Shown: positions 25,780 through 35,446 of the stretch, piece after piece | Position numbering within the stretch: the stretch's first letter is position 1 | How the letters are laid out: each line of letters opens with the position of its first letter | Assembly (NCBI RefSeq): GCF_031010195.1 | Contig: NZ_JAUAMC010000008.1 | Location: 186,001-250,000 of the forward strand | Origin: Halomonas sp. SpR8 | GTDB taxonomy: Bacteria > Pseudomonadota > Gammaproteobacteria > Pseudomonadales > Halomonadaceae | Reading direction: 5' to 3' | Length of the DNA stretch: 64,000 bases | The notes under the pieces: model-generated | What the model was told of the DNA's origin: nothing | Database searches by the model: none | The model's input: the letters and a program-made list of their open reading frames with translations, nothing else | Position numbers and translations under genes: made by a program

Positions 25780-27459
25780 TTAGCCCTTCTGCTTGATTTT
25801 GGCCCAGCTGTCTTTCAATCCCACGGTACGGTTAAAAACCAAATGTTCGGGCGTGGAATCGTGGCGGTCAGCGCAGAAGTAGCCGACGCGCTCAAACTGG
25901 AAGCGTGACTCGGGGGTGGCTTCGGCAAGGCTTGGCTCGCCAATTGCTTGGCATATGACCAGAGATTTCGGGTTCAGGTGCTCTAGAAAATCGACATCTT
26001 TGTCGCGATCGGGCTGCTCAACGGTGAACAGGTTGTCATACAGACGCACTTCCATCGGTACGCCGTGAGCGGCACTGACCCAATGAATAACGCCTTTGAC
26101 CTTGCGCCCTTCGGGGTTTTTGCCCAGCGTATCGAAATCCACCGAACAGTGCAGTTCGTTGATTTCACCGGCAGCGTCTTTGATCACCTCATCGCAGCGA
26201 ATCACGTAGCTGTTACGCAGGCGTACTTCTTTACCCGGTGCAAGCCGGAAGAACTTTTTAGGCGCGTCTTCCATGAAGTCGTCTTGATCAATATACAACT
26301 CACGGGCGAACGGCACCTTGCGTACTGTCATATCCTCACGGGCGGGGTGGCCCGGCACGTCGTATACTTCTTGGTGATCCTCCGGCACGTTAGTGAGGAC
26401 GACTTTTAACGGATTTAGCACACACATAGCGCGCGGGGCATTGTCTTCAAGATCCGAGCGAATCGCATGGGTCAGCATGGCAATATCGACTAAGCCACCG
26501 TCGGCGCGGGTAACCCCAATCATTTCGCAGAATTTACGTATAGAGGCTGGCGTGTAACCACGGCGACGCATACCGGAAATGGTCGGCATACGTGGATCAT
26601 CCCAACCATCGACGATTTTTTCGTCGACCAGTAGCTTTAGTTTGCGCTTGGAAGTCAGCGTGTAATCGAGATTCAACCGGGCGAATTCGATCTGGCGCGG
26701 CTTCGCCGGTACCGGCAAATTATTTAAGAACCACTCGTAAAGCGGACGGTGATCCTCAAACTCCAACGTGCAGATCGAATGGGTAATGCCTTCAATGGCA
26801 TCCGACTGTCCGTGGGTAAAGTCGTAAGAGGGGTAAATTTTCCACTTATCGCCCGTTTGATGGTGGCTGGCGTGGCGAATACGATAAATAATCGGATCAC
26901 GCAGATTAATATTAGGTGATGCCATATCGATTTTAGCCCGCACCACCTTTTCGCTTTCGCCAAACTCGCCATCGCGCATGCGCTCTAGCAAGTCCAGGTT
27001 CTCGTCGGCACTGCGCTCGCGGTAAGGACTAGGCTTACCCGGTGCGGTTAAAGTACCGCGATACTCTCGTATTTCATCCGGTGAAAGGTCATCAACGTAA
27101 GCCTTGCCTTCGTGCATTAAGTGCTGTGCCCAGGCGTAAAGCTGGCCAAAGTAATCAGAGGCAAAGCGAACGGGGCCAGCCCATTCAAAGCCTAGCCAAC
27201 TGACGTCTTCTTTGATCGCATCGATGTAGGCCTGGTCTTCTTTGGCGGGGTTGGTGTCGTCAAAACGCAGATGACACTCGCCACCCAGTTGCTCCGCCAA
27301 CCCGAAATTGAGACAGATCGACTTCGCATGGCCGATATGCAGAAAGCCGTTGGGCTCGGGGGGGAAGCGCGTCACGATTTTAGTGACCTGGCCGCCCTCG
27401 ATTTCGTCGCGTACTTGGTTGCGAATGAAGTTCGGCGCTGGGGTGGTCTCGTTGGTCAT
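25780..27459 (-). CDS. glnS: glutaminyl-tRNA synthetase
   Basis: A 559-residue class I synthetase charging tRNA-Gln, close to the 554 residues of E. coli GlnS. The HIGH motif is [16 protein letters not shown] (near 33-48), the ATP-site segment is [16 protein letters not shown], and the KMSKS-equivalent is [10 protein letters not shown], where Thr replaces the usual Met. The beta-barrel anticodon domain follows from about 340. The ATG at 27459 gives the family start ([15 protein letters not shown]); the frame extends 25 codons further, but those residues do not look like GlnS. It is divergent from ppiB and upstream of cysS. Confidence 0.96.
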   Translation of the reverse strand: MTNETTPAPNFIRNQVRDEIEGGQVTKIVTRFPPEPNGFLHIGHAKSICLNFGLAEQLGGECHLRFDDTNPAKEDQAYIDAIKEDVSWLGFEWAGPVRFASDYFGQLYAWAQHLMHEGKAYVDDLSPDEIREYRGTLTAPGKPSPYRERSADENLDLLERMRDGEFGESEKVVRAKIDMASPNINLRDPIIYRIRHASHHQTGDKWKIYPSYDFTHGQSDAIEGITHSICTLEFEDHRPLYEWFLNNLPVPAKPRQIEFARLNLDYTLTSKRKLKLLVDEKIVDGWDDPRMPTISGMRRRGYTPASIRKFCEMIGVTRADGGLVDIAMLTHAIRSDLEDNAPRAMCVLNPLKVVLTNVPEDHQEVYDVPGHPAREDMTVRKVPFARELYIDQDDFMEDAPKKFFRLAPGKEVRLRNSYVIRCDEVIKDAAGEINELHCSVDFDTLGKNPEGRKVKGVIHWVSAAHGVPMEVRLYDNLFTVEQPDRDKDVDFLEHLNPKSLVICQAIGEPSLAEATPESRFQFERVGYFCADRHDSTPEHLVFNRTVGLKDSWAKIKQKG

Positions 27460-27576
27460 GGCGGTGTTTGATAACCTCGTGGTGGATGGCGTACTGAGCC
27501 GTGAGGGCATGCTGAAAACATGCCGTGAAAACATAGGATACGCCTATGGCCCTTCGCGGTGCAGGGCAAAACCGCT

Positions 27577-27607
27577 ATTATAGCGTGACGCCGATGCACA
27601 GCGCCAA
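27577..27607 (-). promoter_or_regulatory. candidate glnS promoter
   Basis: A perfect TATAAT (27577-27582, minus strand) lies inside the small palindrome CGCTATTATAGCG. A TTGGCG -35 candidate (27602-27607) is 19 bp away, which is long. The same palindrome gives TATTAT for the divergent ppiB side. Confidence 0.4.
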
Positions 27608-27639
27608 GGCGAACGCCTTTATTGAACAGGAATTTATCT

Positions 27640-28140
27640 ATGATCGTATTACAGACGAACCATGGTGACATCACCATCGCCCTTAACCACGAAAAAGCGC
27701 CGATTAGCGCAGCGAATTTTGAGCAGTACGTTCGCGACGGATTTTATGACGGCACCCTGTTTCACCGGGTCATCGACGGTTTCATGGTACAAGGCGGCGG
27801 TTTCGATAAAGAGTTTAACCAAAAACCGACCCGAGCCTCCATCGACAACGAAGCGGACAATGGCTTGAAAAATACCATTGGCACATTGGCAATGGCGCGC
27901 ACCCAGGACCCACACTCGGCGACGGCCCAGTTTTTTATCAATGTGGGCAACAATAGCTTTCTTGATCACAGCGGTAAAAGCCTGCAAGGCTGGGGCTATG
28001 CAGTATTTGGTGAAGTCGTTGATGGAATGGACGTGGTAAACGAGATCAAAAACGTCGCCACAACGCGCCGGGGCATGCACGCCGATGTGCCTACTGAAGA
28101 TGTGATTATTGAGCGCGCTTACGTCAAGGACGCGGAATAA
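27640..28140 (+). CDS. ppiB: peptidyl-prolyl cis-trans isomerase B (cyclophilin)
   Basis: A 166-residue cytoplasmic cyclophilin that catalyses proline isomerisation during folding. It starts [20 protein letters not shown] and contains [14 protein letters not shown] (near 44-57), with the catalytic arginine in FHRV, then [20 protein letters not shown] and [14 protein letters not shown]. There is no signal peptide. The ATG at 27640 follows AGGA by 8 bp; an in-frame codon six residues earlier lacks a site. It lies 13 bp before lpxH and likely shares its transcript, and it is divergent from glnS. Confidence 0.95.
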   Translation: MIVLQTNHGDITIALNHEKAPISAANFEQYVRDGFYDGTLFHRVIDGFMVQGGGFDKEFNQKPTRASIDNEADNGLKNTIGTLAMARTQDPHSATAQFFINVGNNSFLDHSGKSLQGWGYAVFGEVVDGMDVVNEIKNVATTRRGMHADVPTEDVIIERAYVKDAE

Positions 28141-28153
28141 CCCTGGGAGCCTT

Positions 28154-28927
28154 ATGCGCACACTGCTTGTTGCCGACCTGCATCTAAGTAGCGATACCCC
28201 TGAGATTAACCAGGGATTTTACCGTTATCTAGAGCACACAGCCTCAGGGGCCGATGCTTTGTATATTCTGGGCGACTTGTTTGATGCCTGGATTGGCGAT
28301 GACCTGCTCGACGCCAATAACCACCCGCTAAGCGTCGTGGCCCAAGAGATCATTCACCGGTTACGCACGCTGAGTAGCGAGGGTACAGCGGTCTATCTAA
28401 TGCATGGCAACCGCGATTTTCTGCTCGGCGAACGCTTTGTGGCCGCCTGTCAGGCAGCGCTGCTACCTGATATTCAAGCAGTAGAAATTCAGGGTGTGCC
28501 TTTAGTGGTGCTGCACGGCGACAGCATGTGTACCCAAGATGAGGCCTATATGACTTTTCGCCAGCAGTCGCGCAACCCAGAGTGGCAGGCACAAATGCTT
28601 GCCTTACCGTTAGAACAACGGGTGGCGCTAGCACAAAGCCTGCGCATGCAGTCGGGCGAGGCCAATGCGAACAAAGCAGAGGCGATTATGGATGTGACCC
28701 AACAAGAGGTCGTCACACTGATGGAGCGTTACGGCGTTTCCACCATGATTCATGGTCACACCCATCGGCCGCACGTACATGACCTAACGGTAGAAGACGT
28801 ACCAGCCAAACGCTATGTATTAGGCGATTGGGACGCCCAGCACGGCTGGGATATCGTCATTGAACGCTCTGATCACACGATGCCCAGGTTACGGCAGTTT
28901 TCATTAACTGCTTTACCTGATGCTTAA
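28154..28927 (+). CDS. lpxH: UDP-2,3-diacylglucosamine diphosphatase
   Basis: A 257-residue metallophosphoesterase that removes UMP from UDP-2,3-diacylglucosamine to form lipid X in lipid A synthesis. The metal-binding motifs appear in order: ADLHLSSD near 6-13, GDLFDAWIGDD near 39-49, HGNRDFLLG near 83-91, LHGDSMC near 121-127 and HGHTHRP near 206-212. It acts at the cytoplasmic face of the inner membrane. GGGAG precedes the ATG at 28154, and a strong terminator follows the stop. It is downstream of ppiB. Confidence 0.95.
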   Translation: MRTLLVADLHLSSDTPEINQGFYRYLEHTASGADALYILGDLFDAWIGDDLLDANNHPLSVVAQEIIHRLRTLSSEGTAVYLMHGNRDFLLGERFVAACQAALLPDIQAVEIQGVPLVVLHGDSMCTQDEAYMTFRQQSRNPEWQAQMLALPLEQRVALAQSLRMQSGEANANKAEAIMDVTQQEVVTLMERYGVSTMIHGHTHRPHVHDLTVEDVPAKRYVLGDWDAQHGWDIVIERSDHTMPRLRQFSLTALPDA

Positions 28928-28944
28928 GCATATTTTTCTAGAAT

Positions 28945-28974
28945 AAAAAAGCCGATCGTGAGATCGGCTTTTTT
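28945..28974. terminator. bidirectional terminator between lpxH and ppiD
   Basis: A stem of GCCGATC / GATCGGC with loop GTGA is flanked by six A on the left and six T on the right. It can end both the lpxH and the ppiD transcripts, which converge here. Confidence 0.92.
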
Positions 28975-29009
28975 AGGTCCTGCTGATTTTAACTCAAGCT
29001 TGAGCGATC

Positions 29010-30830
29010 TTATCGCTCAATGTCTGCATCACTGCGCAGGTCGTCAATCAGCCCCTGGAGTACCGATTGGGCCCGCAACTGCTCGGCCATTTGAGAAACA
29101 AAGGTTTCCATTTCCTCGTTGACCTCACCGTCGCTGACACTATCTAGAGCAACTAGGGCTACGCCTTGCGGTAGTTCAACGGCCCTATAAACGCTTTCGC
29201 CCTCTTCAGGACGCGACATACGGAAGGCTTCCTGCACGATCAGTTGAGGCACGGTAGAATCCGCTTGGCGACTAATGTCGTTCGCTTCTAACCAATTTAG
29301 ATCAACCGTTTCATCGGCCTGAAGCTCTTTGATCAGTGCCTGCGCTTCTTCACGCAGCACTTGTTGCTGCTGCTCAGCAGCCACTGAAATTTCGACCTGC
29401 TCACGCACCTCATCAAGGGGTAACAACGTCGCATCGCGCTGTTCTGCGACCCGCAGCACCAACCGGCGGTCCTGATCCAGTTCAATGACTTCGCTGTTGT
29501 AACCTTCCTCTAGCACATCATTACTAAACGCTGCCGACATTACACCAGGCTCTGATAACACGCCCTCTGCTTCGTCATTCCGGGCAAGCCAATCACTCTC
29601 GTTAAGTGTTAACCCAACTTGATCGGCAACGCTCTGCAAATCATCTGCAGCAAAGCTCTCATCAATGAGCAGTTGTACCTGCTGATTAAACTCATCATCA
29701 ACGTCGCGTAGCGCTACTTCGCGCGCCAACTGATCACGCTGCTCCTCAAAAGTCGGGCCTTGAATATCCGTCACCTGGATAATGTGAAAAGCACCATCCA
29801 ATTCGACCGGTTGAGAAATCTCGCCCTCTTCCAATCCAAAAGCAGCTTCATCAAAGGTGTCACCAAAGAAACCACGGCTAATTACACCAAGATCACCACC
29901 CTCTTCCGCACTGGCAGTGTCATCTGAATAGCGTAGTGCGGTCTCCTCAAACGACTCACCGCTATCTAACGCTTCCCGTGCGGTGTCTGCTACTTCCTGA
30001 GCTTCCTCACGTGAGCGCTCATCGCCAAAAGTGACCATGATATGTGAAACACGACGATCCGCTGCACGGTTTTGCTCACGCCACGCTTCTCGTAATGTCT
30101 GCTCGTCAACATCACGCCCTTCAGCCATGGCTTGACGGTCAAGCAAAACATACTCAAGGCGCACCTGTTCAGGGCGCTCATAGCGTTCCCGATGGGCATC
30201 ATAGTACGTTTGTAGATCGTCTTCGCTAACATCGATGTCGGATTCCACATCATTACCATCAAGGATGACATAGCGAAAGCTGCGCTGCTGCCGCTGCAGC
30301 TCAGCTAGTCGCTCTTGCTCATTGGGGAGAGTGAAATCGCTGAAAGCGAGGCCTTGCTGTAGATGCTGGCGCTGAATATCAACACGCAACTCTTCACGAA
30401 ATGATAGTGGTGTATAGCCAGCACCTGCTAAGCGATTACGAAACACCTCAGCCGAAAAACGTCCGTCCTGATCGTGAAACTCAGGCAAACTGACAATCAT
30501 CTGATCTAACTGCTCATCAGAAACGCTAAAGCCGCCATCCTCAGCATACTGGGACAGCAACTGCTGTGTGATGAGCTGATCAAGCATATCGCTGCGCAGG
30601 GCGCGCTCTTGCTCTGGAGGCACTTGACCTGAACGTAACGCGCGCTGAACTTCAAGCTCGACTTGCTGACGCATAATCGGCTGACCGTTGACGCTCGCGA
30701 CTTCATTTGGATCATCGCCAAAAAGTCCAAACAGTGACTCAATCCCGAAAAGTGCCATGGCCGCGACCATAACACCGATAATAATTTTGGCACCCCAGCT
30801 CCTGGAGCCATCTCGAATACTTTGCAGCAT
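29010..30830 (-). CDS. ppiD: periplasmic folding chaperone PpiD
   Basis: A 606-residue inner-membrane-anchored periplasmic protein of the SurA/PpiD type. A single membrane helix near 14-36 (KIIIGVMVAAMALFGIESLF) follows a short cytoplasmic head. The SurA-like N-domain spans about 40-230. One parvulin domain spans about 235-345 (VSHIMVTFGDERSREEAQ, DLGVISRGFFGDTFDEAAF). The C-terminal region is helical. PpiD works at the Sec translocon exit on newly exported proteins. E. coli PpiD is 623 residues, so this is full length. It follows hupB as in E. coli, although a hairpin terminator separates them. Confidence 0.93.
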   Translation of the reverse strand: MLQSIRDGSRSWGAKIIIGVMVAAMALFGIESLFGLFGDDPNEVASVNGQPIMRQQVELEVQRALRSGQVPPEQERALRSDMLDQLITQQLLSQYAEDGGFSVSDEQLDQMIVSLPEFHDQDGRFSAEVFRNRLAGAGYTPLSFREELRVDIQRQHLQQGLAFSDFTLPNEQERLAELQRQQRSFRYVILDGNDVESDIDVSEDDLQTYYDAHRERYERPEQVRLEYVLLDRQAMAEGRDVDEQTLREAWREQNRAADRRVSHIMVTFGDERSREEAQEVADTAREALDSGESFEETALRYSDDTASAEEGGDLGVISRGFFGDTFDEAAFGLEEGEISQPVELDGAFHIIQVTDIQGPTFEEQRDQLAREVALRDVDDEFNQQVQLLIDESFAADDLQSVADQVGLTLNESDWLARNDEAEGVLSEPGVMSAAFSNDVLEEGYNSEVIELDQDRRLVLRVAEQRDATLLPLDEVREQVEISVAAEQQQQVLREEAQALIKELQADETVDLNWLEANDISRQADSTVPQLIVQEAFRMSRPEEGESVYRAVELPQGVALVALDSVSDGEVNEEMETFVSQMAEQLRAQSVLQGLIDDLRSDADIER

Positions 30831-30902
30831 GCTAGCCTCAGATAGTCACAGCCAAACAGATCGGCCCGCTAACCCGTCATAAATAGTGGGTCAGAAAATA
30901 AC

Positions 30903-30932
30903 ATGGGCGCATCGCCAATGCGATGCGCCCAT
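30903..30932 (-). terminator. terminator downstream of hupB
   Basis: A perfect 13-bp stem (ATGGGCGCATCGC and its complement) with a CAAT loop lies 24 bp past the hupB stop. On the minus strand it is followed by GTTATTTTCT. Confidence 0.75.
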
Positions 30933-30956
30933 TAGGTTACAGCAAACGCGGTCAAA

Positions 30957-31229
30957 TTAGTTGACGGCGTCTTTCAGCGCTTTACCTGCTTTGAAGCTGG
31001 GTACTTTGGCTGCGCTGATCTGGATTGGCTCACCCGTTTGTGGGTTGCGGCCAGTACGAGCAGCACGCTCTTTGATCGCGAAGGTACCAAAACCTACCAA
31101 AGATACGCTGTCGCCTTTCTTAAGGCTATCGGTGACAGACTCAACCATGGCATCCAATGCGCGGGTTGCCGCTGCTTTGGGAATATCTGCAGACGCGGCA
31201 ATGGCTTCAATCAGCTCGGACTTATTCAC
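30957..31229 (-). CDS. hupB: nucleoid protein HU, beta-type
   Basis: A 90-residue HU subunit, the standard length. It begins [20 protein letters not shown] and has the DNA-binding arm segment [24 protein letters not shown] in pieces (55-78), with the proline that intercalates DNA in NPQTG. It bends and compacts DNA as a dimer. The start codon is GTG, preceded by AGGGGTG. It lies between lon and ppiD, the conserved gammaproteobacterial place of hupB. A strong sigma-70-like promoter is at 31311-31340, wrapped in a 13-bp inverted repeat. Confidence 0.96.
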   Translation of the reverse strand: MNKSELIEAIAASADIPKAAATRALDAMVESVTDSLKKGDSVSLVGFGTFAIKERAARTGRNPQTGEPIQISAAKVPSFKAGKALKDAVN

Positions 31230-31294
31230 TCTTCACCCCTTGACTGTTTCAAAAAATGGCTCTGAACGGCATGGTCACCGATGGATTCGACGAT

Positions 31295-31327
31295 CAAAGC
31301 ATAGCTAGGTTTTATAGCAATGCTTTG
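31295..31327. promoter_or_regulatory. inverted repeat enclosing the hupB -10 box
   Basis: CAAAGCATAGCTA (31295-31307) and TAGCAATGCTTTG (31315-31327) are complementary at 12 of 13 positions with a 7-nt gap. The repeat covers the -10 box and the likely start site of the hupB promoter, so it may be an operator. Confidence 0.5.
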
Positions 31328-31340
31328 AAACATCTGTCAA
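31311..31340 (-). promoter_or_regulatory. hupB promoter
   Basis: On the minus strand, a consensus TTGACA (31335-31340) and TATAAA (31311-31316) are separated by 18 bp. Transcription would begin near 31304, about 75 bp before the GTG start. Confidence 0.75.
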
Positions 31341-31422
31341 GCAACCATGCTGCGAGATACCCACCACACGAGCGGCGGGAAAATATTAAGTAAAATTAAA
31401 GACCAACAAGGACTTTAACAGC

Positions 31423-33834
31423 TTAATGGGTACTAGCAACAACGGTTTTACTAAACGATGCTTCGGCACTTTTCAATGGCGCACCGTCCTCTACCTTATC
31501 AGCTAGCGCTACGGCTAAGACATCATCTATCCAGCGTACCGGACGAATATCCAATGCTCCTTTGATATTGTCAGGTACTTCCTTGAGATCACGACGGTTT
31601 TCTTCAGGAATTAGCACTGTCTTTATACCACCGCGGCGGGCTGCCAGCAATTTCTCCTTCAACCCACCGATTGGCAATACTTCTCCGCGCAGATTGACTT
31701 CACCGGTCATTGCCACATCACAGCGTACCGCACGCTGGGTGTAAGCGGAAACGATCGCCGTCACCATGGCAATGCCCGCACTGGGGCCATCTTTCGGTGT
31801 TGCCCCTTCCGGCACGTGAATATGCAGATCCTCTTTTTCGAACCGCTCGGGGTCAATGCCATAAGCTTCAGCCCTGGCACGCACCACTGTTTGGGCAGCA
31901 CTCACCGATTCTTTCATCACATCGCCCAGCGATCCGGTCTTGTTAATTCGACCCTTACCCGGCGTCACCACAGACTCAATGTTGAGCAACTCACCACCTA
32001 CCGATGTCCAGGCAAGCCCTGTGACGCGGCCAATCTGGTCGTCCTGCTCCGCCAAGCCGTAGCTGTAGCGGCGAACGCCCGCATAGTGTTCAATTTGCTC
32101 GGCCGTTAAGCTCTGCCCCGCTTGGATGGCTTGCGGGTCACGCTCTTTTTCAATTTGCTCACGCAATACCTTGCGCGACACCTTGGCAATCTGACGCTCC
32201 AACTCACGCACGCCCGCTTCACGGGTGTAATAGCGAATAAGCTCTAAAAGCGCGCTATCTTCCAGCGTTAACTCATCGCCTTTCAAACCGTTCGCGGCTA
32301 GTTGCTTGGGTAATAAGTAGCGCTTAGCGATCGCCAGCTTTTCATCTTCGGTGTAACCCGGCAGACGAATAATCTCCATGCGATCCAGCAAGGCACTGGG
32401 GATATTCATCGAATTGGCAGTGCAGATGAATAGCGTCTCGGAGAGATCGTAATCAAGCTCAAGATAGTGATCGCTAAAGCTATTGTTCTGCTCAGGATCC
32501 AGCACCTCGAGCAATGCAGAGGCGGGATCACCACGGTGATCCATGCCTAACTTATCGACCTCATCCAGCAGAAATAGCGGGTTTTTAACGCCTGCGCGAC
32601 TCATGCGCTGCATTAATTTACCCGGCAACGAGCCGATATAGGTACGCCGATGGCCGCGAATCTCAGATTCATCACGGACGCCACCCAGTGCCAGACGCAC
32701 ATATTTGCGGTTAGTGGCTCGGGCAATTGACTGCCCTAGCGAAGTTTTACCTACCCCGGGCGGGCCAACCAAACACAGCACGGGCCCTTTCATCTTGCGT
32801 ACACGCTGCTGCACGGCGAGATATTCAAGAATTCGCGCTTTAACCTCTTCCAGCCCGTAGTGGTCCTCGTCCAATACTTGCTGCGCCTTGACCAAATCAT
32901 GCTTAACCCGCGTACGCTTTTTCCACGGCACGGCGACTAACCAATCCAGATAAGAGCGCACCACCGTAGCTTCGGCAGAGTTTGAGGCCATCATTTTGAG
33001 CTTATTCAGCTCTTGAGTCGCTTTCTCAGACGCCTCCTTCGGCATACCAGACTCTTTGATCGCCAGCTCGTACTTCTCAGCCTCATTGGGCACGTTATCC
33101 AGCTCACCCATCTCTTTCTGGATAGCTTTCATTTGCTCGTTGAGATAGTACTCGCGCTGGGTCTTCTCCATCTGCTCCTTGACTCGCGAACGGATGCGCT
33201 TCTCTACTTGAAGCAGGTCAATTTCAGACTCAATCAACGCCATCAGATGCTCAATACGATCGCGAACGCGATCCATTTCAAGCAGCTCTTGTTTGTCACC
33301 AATTTTAAGCGACAGATGGGCACAAATGGTGTCCACCAAACGGCTTGGATCTTCAATCCCCGACAGCGAGTTAAGCACTTCGTTAGGGACTTTTTTGGAG
33401 AGCTTAACGTACTGCTCGAACTGGTTGACTAGCACACGCACCAGCGCTTCTTGTTCACGACTGGTCAGCGGCTCACTCTCACGCGGCGTTAAATGGGCCT
33501 GAGTGTAGCCTGCGGAATTCTCTTCGACATTCAAAACATCCGCTCGGAAATTGCCCTCAATGAGGACTTTGACCGTACCATCGGGCAACTTAAGCAGTTG
33601 CATGATATCGGCCACGGTGCCCATTGCATAAAGATCCGCGTTGTCAGGCTCATCTTGAGACGCTTCACGCTGAGCCACCAGTAGCACACGTTTATCAGCC
33701 TCCATCGCCGCTTCGAGTGCCTGGATAGACTTTTCACGACCTACAAAAAGGGGAATGACCATTTGCGGATAAACAACCACATCGCGCAATGGTAACAGGG
33801 GTAGACATTGTGTCTGTTCGGCGTTCTGCTGCAT
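31423..33834 (-). CDS. lon: ATP-dependent protease Lon
   Basis: An 803-residue Lon protease. The N-terminal substrate-recognition domain (1-300) opens QCLPLLPLRDVVVYPQMVIP. The AAA+ module has Walker A GPPGVGKTSLGQS (near 358-370) and Walker B LFLLDEVDKLG. The C-terminal protease domain has the catalytic serine in PKDGPSAGIAM and the lysine in GGLKEKLLAARRGG. It degrades misfolded and regulatory proteins in the cytoplasm. E. coli Lon is 784 residues, so this is full length with a slightly longer tail. It sits between clpX and hupB in the classic order. A terminator at 34021-34043 separates it from clpX, so it has its own promoter. Confidence 0.97.
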   Translation of the reverse strand: MQQNAEQTQCLPLLPLRDVVVYPQMVIPLFVGREKSIQALEAAMEADKRVLLVAQREASQDEPDNADLYAMGTVADIMQLLKLPDGTVKVLIEGNFRADVLNVEENSAGYTQAHLTPRESEPLTSREQEALVRVLVNQFEQYVKLSKKVPNEVLNSLSGIEDPSRLVDTICAHLSLKIGDKQELLEMDRVRDRIEHLMALIESEIDLLQVEKRIRSRVKEQMEKTQREYYLNEQMKAIQKEMGELDNVPNEAEKYELAIKESGMPKEASEKATQELNKLKMMASNSAEATVVRSYLDWLVAVPWKKRTRVKHDLVKAQQVLDEDHYGLEEVKARILEYLAVQQRVRKMKGPVLCLVGPPGVGKTSLGQSIARATNRKYVRLALGGVRDESEIRGHRRTYIGSLPGKLMQRMSRAGVKNPLFLLDEVDKLGMDHRGDPASALLEVLDPEQNNSFSDHYLELDYDLSETLFICTANSMNIPSALLDRMEIIRLPGYTEDEKLAIAKRYLLPKQLAANGLKGDELTLEDSALLELIRYYTREAGVRELERQIAKVSRKVLREQIEKERDPQAIQAGQSLTAEQIEHYAGVRRYSYGLAEQDDQIGRVTGLAWTSVGGELLNIESVVTPGKGRINKTGSLGDVMKESVSAAQTVVRARAEAYGIDPERFEKEDLHIHVPEGATPKDGPSAGIAMVTAIVSAYTQRAVRCDVAMTGEVNLRGEVLPIGGLKEKLLAARRGGIKTVLIPEENRRDLKEVPDNIKGALDIRPVRWIDDVLAVALADKVEDGAPLKSAEASFSKTVVASTH

Positions 33835-33861
33835 CGCAGACGTTCCTCGGCAAATCGGATG

Positions 33862-33892
33862 AGTACTTAAAAGGAGTACTTGGAAAAGTACT
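33862..33892. repeat. three AGTACT palindromes in the lon leader
   Basis: AGTACT occurs at 33862-33867, 33875-33880 and 33887-33892, at 12-13 bp steps, 28-58 bp before the lon ATG. The copies are separated by A-rich and G-rich spacers (TAAAAGG, TGGAAA). The role is unknown. Confidence 0.7.
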
Positions 33893-34020
33893 ACGCAGTC
33901 GTCAATACGCTGGATATAAATACGTTCGCATTGAATTGGCTACGCAGTGACACTCTTGAGCAATGCTCAGCAACAACCGTCTTTAACAGTCTGCTATAAG
34001 AACAGTCCTATATAAAAGCA

Positions 34021-34043
34021 AAGGGCCGCCTAGGCGACCCCTT
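34021..34043 (-). terminator. terminator downstream of clpX
   Basis: An interrupted stem, AAGGG-C-CGCC / GGCG-AC-CCCTT with a TA loop, is followed on the minus strand by TTGCTTTTATAT. It lies 47 bp past the clpX stop. Confidence 0.6.
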
Positions 34044-34090
34044 GGTTTAGTGCAAGCGGATGAAGCTGGGCCGCGCTGCTCGACTAATCA

Positions 34091-35371
34091 CTAACCATCA
34101 GTGCCGTCAACACGTGCCTCTTCCTGCTGAGAATAGATCAGCAGAGGTTCGCTCTCTCCGGCAATCACTGAGCCGTCGATAACCACTTTACTAACACCCT
34201 CCAAGGAAGGAATTTCGTACATGGTATCCAACAGCACCGACTCTAAAATAGAGCGCAGACCGCGTGCCCCTGTTTTTCGCTCCATGGCTTTCTCTGCCAC
34301 CGCACGTAACGCTTCATCTCTAAACTCTAGCGCTACATCTTCCATCTCAAACAGCTTAGCATACTGCTTAACCAGCGAGTTTTTGGGCTCGGTTAGAATC
34401 TGCACCAGCGCATCTTCAGTAAGCTCCATTAGCGTCGCTATGATCGGCAAACGACCCACAAACTCTGGAATCAGGCCAAACTTAACCAGATCATCAGGCT
34501 CTACGTCGGCCAGCAGCTCACCCACCCCACGGGAGGACTCCTTGCTTTTCACCGCCGCATTAAAACCGATGCCACCCTTTTCAGCGCGATCGCGGATAAC
34601 TTTATCCAGCCCCGCAAACGCACCGCCGACGATAAACAGAATATTGCCCGTATTAACTTGGACAAACTCCTGCTGCGGGTGTTTGCGTCCGCCCTGGGGC
34701 GGCACAGAAGCCGTCGTGCCTTCAATCAGCTTCAGCAATGCTTGCTGAACGCCCTCACCCGACACGTCGCGAGTAATTGAAGGGTTATCCGATTTACGTG
34801 AAATCTTGTCGATTTCATCGATGTAGACAATACCGCGCTCGGCCTTTTCAACGTCGTAATCGCACTTCTGCAACAGTTTCTGGATGATGTTTTCAACATC
34901 TTCACCGACATAGCCGGCTTCCGTCAGCGTGGTTGCATCTGCAATGGTGAAAGGTACATTCAGTAGCCGTGCCATGGTTTCCGCTAGCAGCGTTTTACCG
35001 CTACCGGTGGGACCAATCAGCAGAATGTTTGATTTACCTAGCTCTACATCGCCATCACGAACATCTGTTTTTAGACGCTTATAGTGGTTATAGACCGCTA
35101 CTGAAAGCACCATTTTGGCGCGATCCTGCCCAATGACGTAGTCGTCCAGTGTATAACGTATTTCGCGGGGCGTAGGTAAACGCTCCTCGTCGCTCTCGGC
35201 ATCGGCTTCGAGAACTTCCTCGCGAATGATGTCATTACATAAGTCGACACACTCATCGCAGATATAGACGGACGGACCCGCAATTAATTTACGTACTTCG
35301 TTTTGGTTTTTGCCACAAAACGAGCAGTAAAGCAGTTTGCCACCTTCGTCTTTGCCTTTGCCGTCGGCCAT
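34091..35371 (-). CDS. clpX: Clp protease ATPase subunit ClpX
   Basis: A 426-residue AAA+ unfoldase, the normal length. The N-terminal zinc-binding domain has Cys16, Cys19, Cys38 and Cys41 ([17 protein letters not shown]). Walker A is GPTGSGKT (120-127), Walker B is [10 protein letters not shown], and the IGF loop that docks on ClpP appears as IGFNA. It unfolds tagged substrates and feeds them to ClpP. It lies 75 bp after clpP in the usual order; a GC-rich 7-bp hairpin stands between them. A terminator follows. Confidence 0.97.
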   Translation of the reverse strand: MADGKGKDEGGKLLYCSFCGKNQNEVRKLIAGPSVYICDECVDLCNDIIREEVLEADAESDEERLPTPREIRYTLDDYVIGQDRAKMVLSVAVYNHYKRLKTDVRDGDVELGKSNILLIGPTGSGKTLLAETMARLLNVPFTIADATTLTEAGYVGEDVENIIQKLLQKCDYDVEKAERGIVYIDEIDKISRKSDNPSITRDVSGEGVQQALLKLIEGTTASVPPQGGRKHPQQEFVQVNTGNILFIVGGAFAGLDKVIRDRAEKGGIGFNAAVKSKESSRGVGELLADVEPDDLVKFGLIPEFVGRLPIIATLMELTEDALVQILTEPKNSLVKQYAKLFEMEDVALEFRDEALRAVAEKAMERKTGARGLRSILESVLLDTMYEIPSLEGVSKVVIDGSVIAGESEPLLIYSQQEEARVDGTDG

Positions 35372-35390
35372 TCGAATACCTCTATCACTG

Positions 35391-35409
35391 CGGCGGCTTT
35401 ACGCCGCCG
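35391..35409. other. GC-rich hairpin between clpP and clpX
   Basis: CGGCGGC (35391-35397) and GCCGCCG (35403-35409) form a 7-bp stem with a 5-nt loop. No T run follows on the minus strand, so it is more likely a pause or processing site than a full terminator. Confidence 0.4.
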
Positions 35410-35446
35410 GAAAAGCTCGTTAGAAAAGCAGAATACCATCACGCTA

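Noticed and set aside
27649..28161. 170-codon antisense frame over ppiB
   Set aside because: It mirrors ppiB with no translation signal; ppiB has a clear start, motif set and operon context.
31295..31327. Link between the hupB dyad and the TTCTGCAWWGCRAAA sites
   Set aside because: They share GCATAGC, but arm sequence and spacing differ too much to claim a common regulator.
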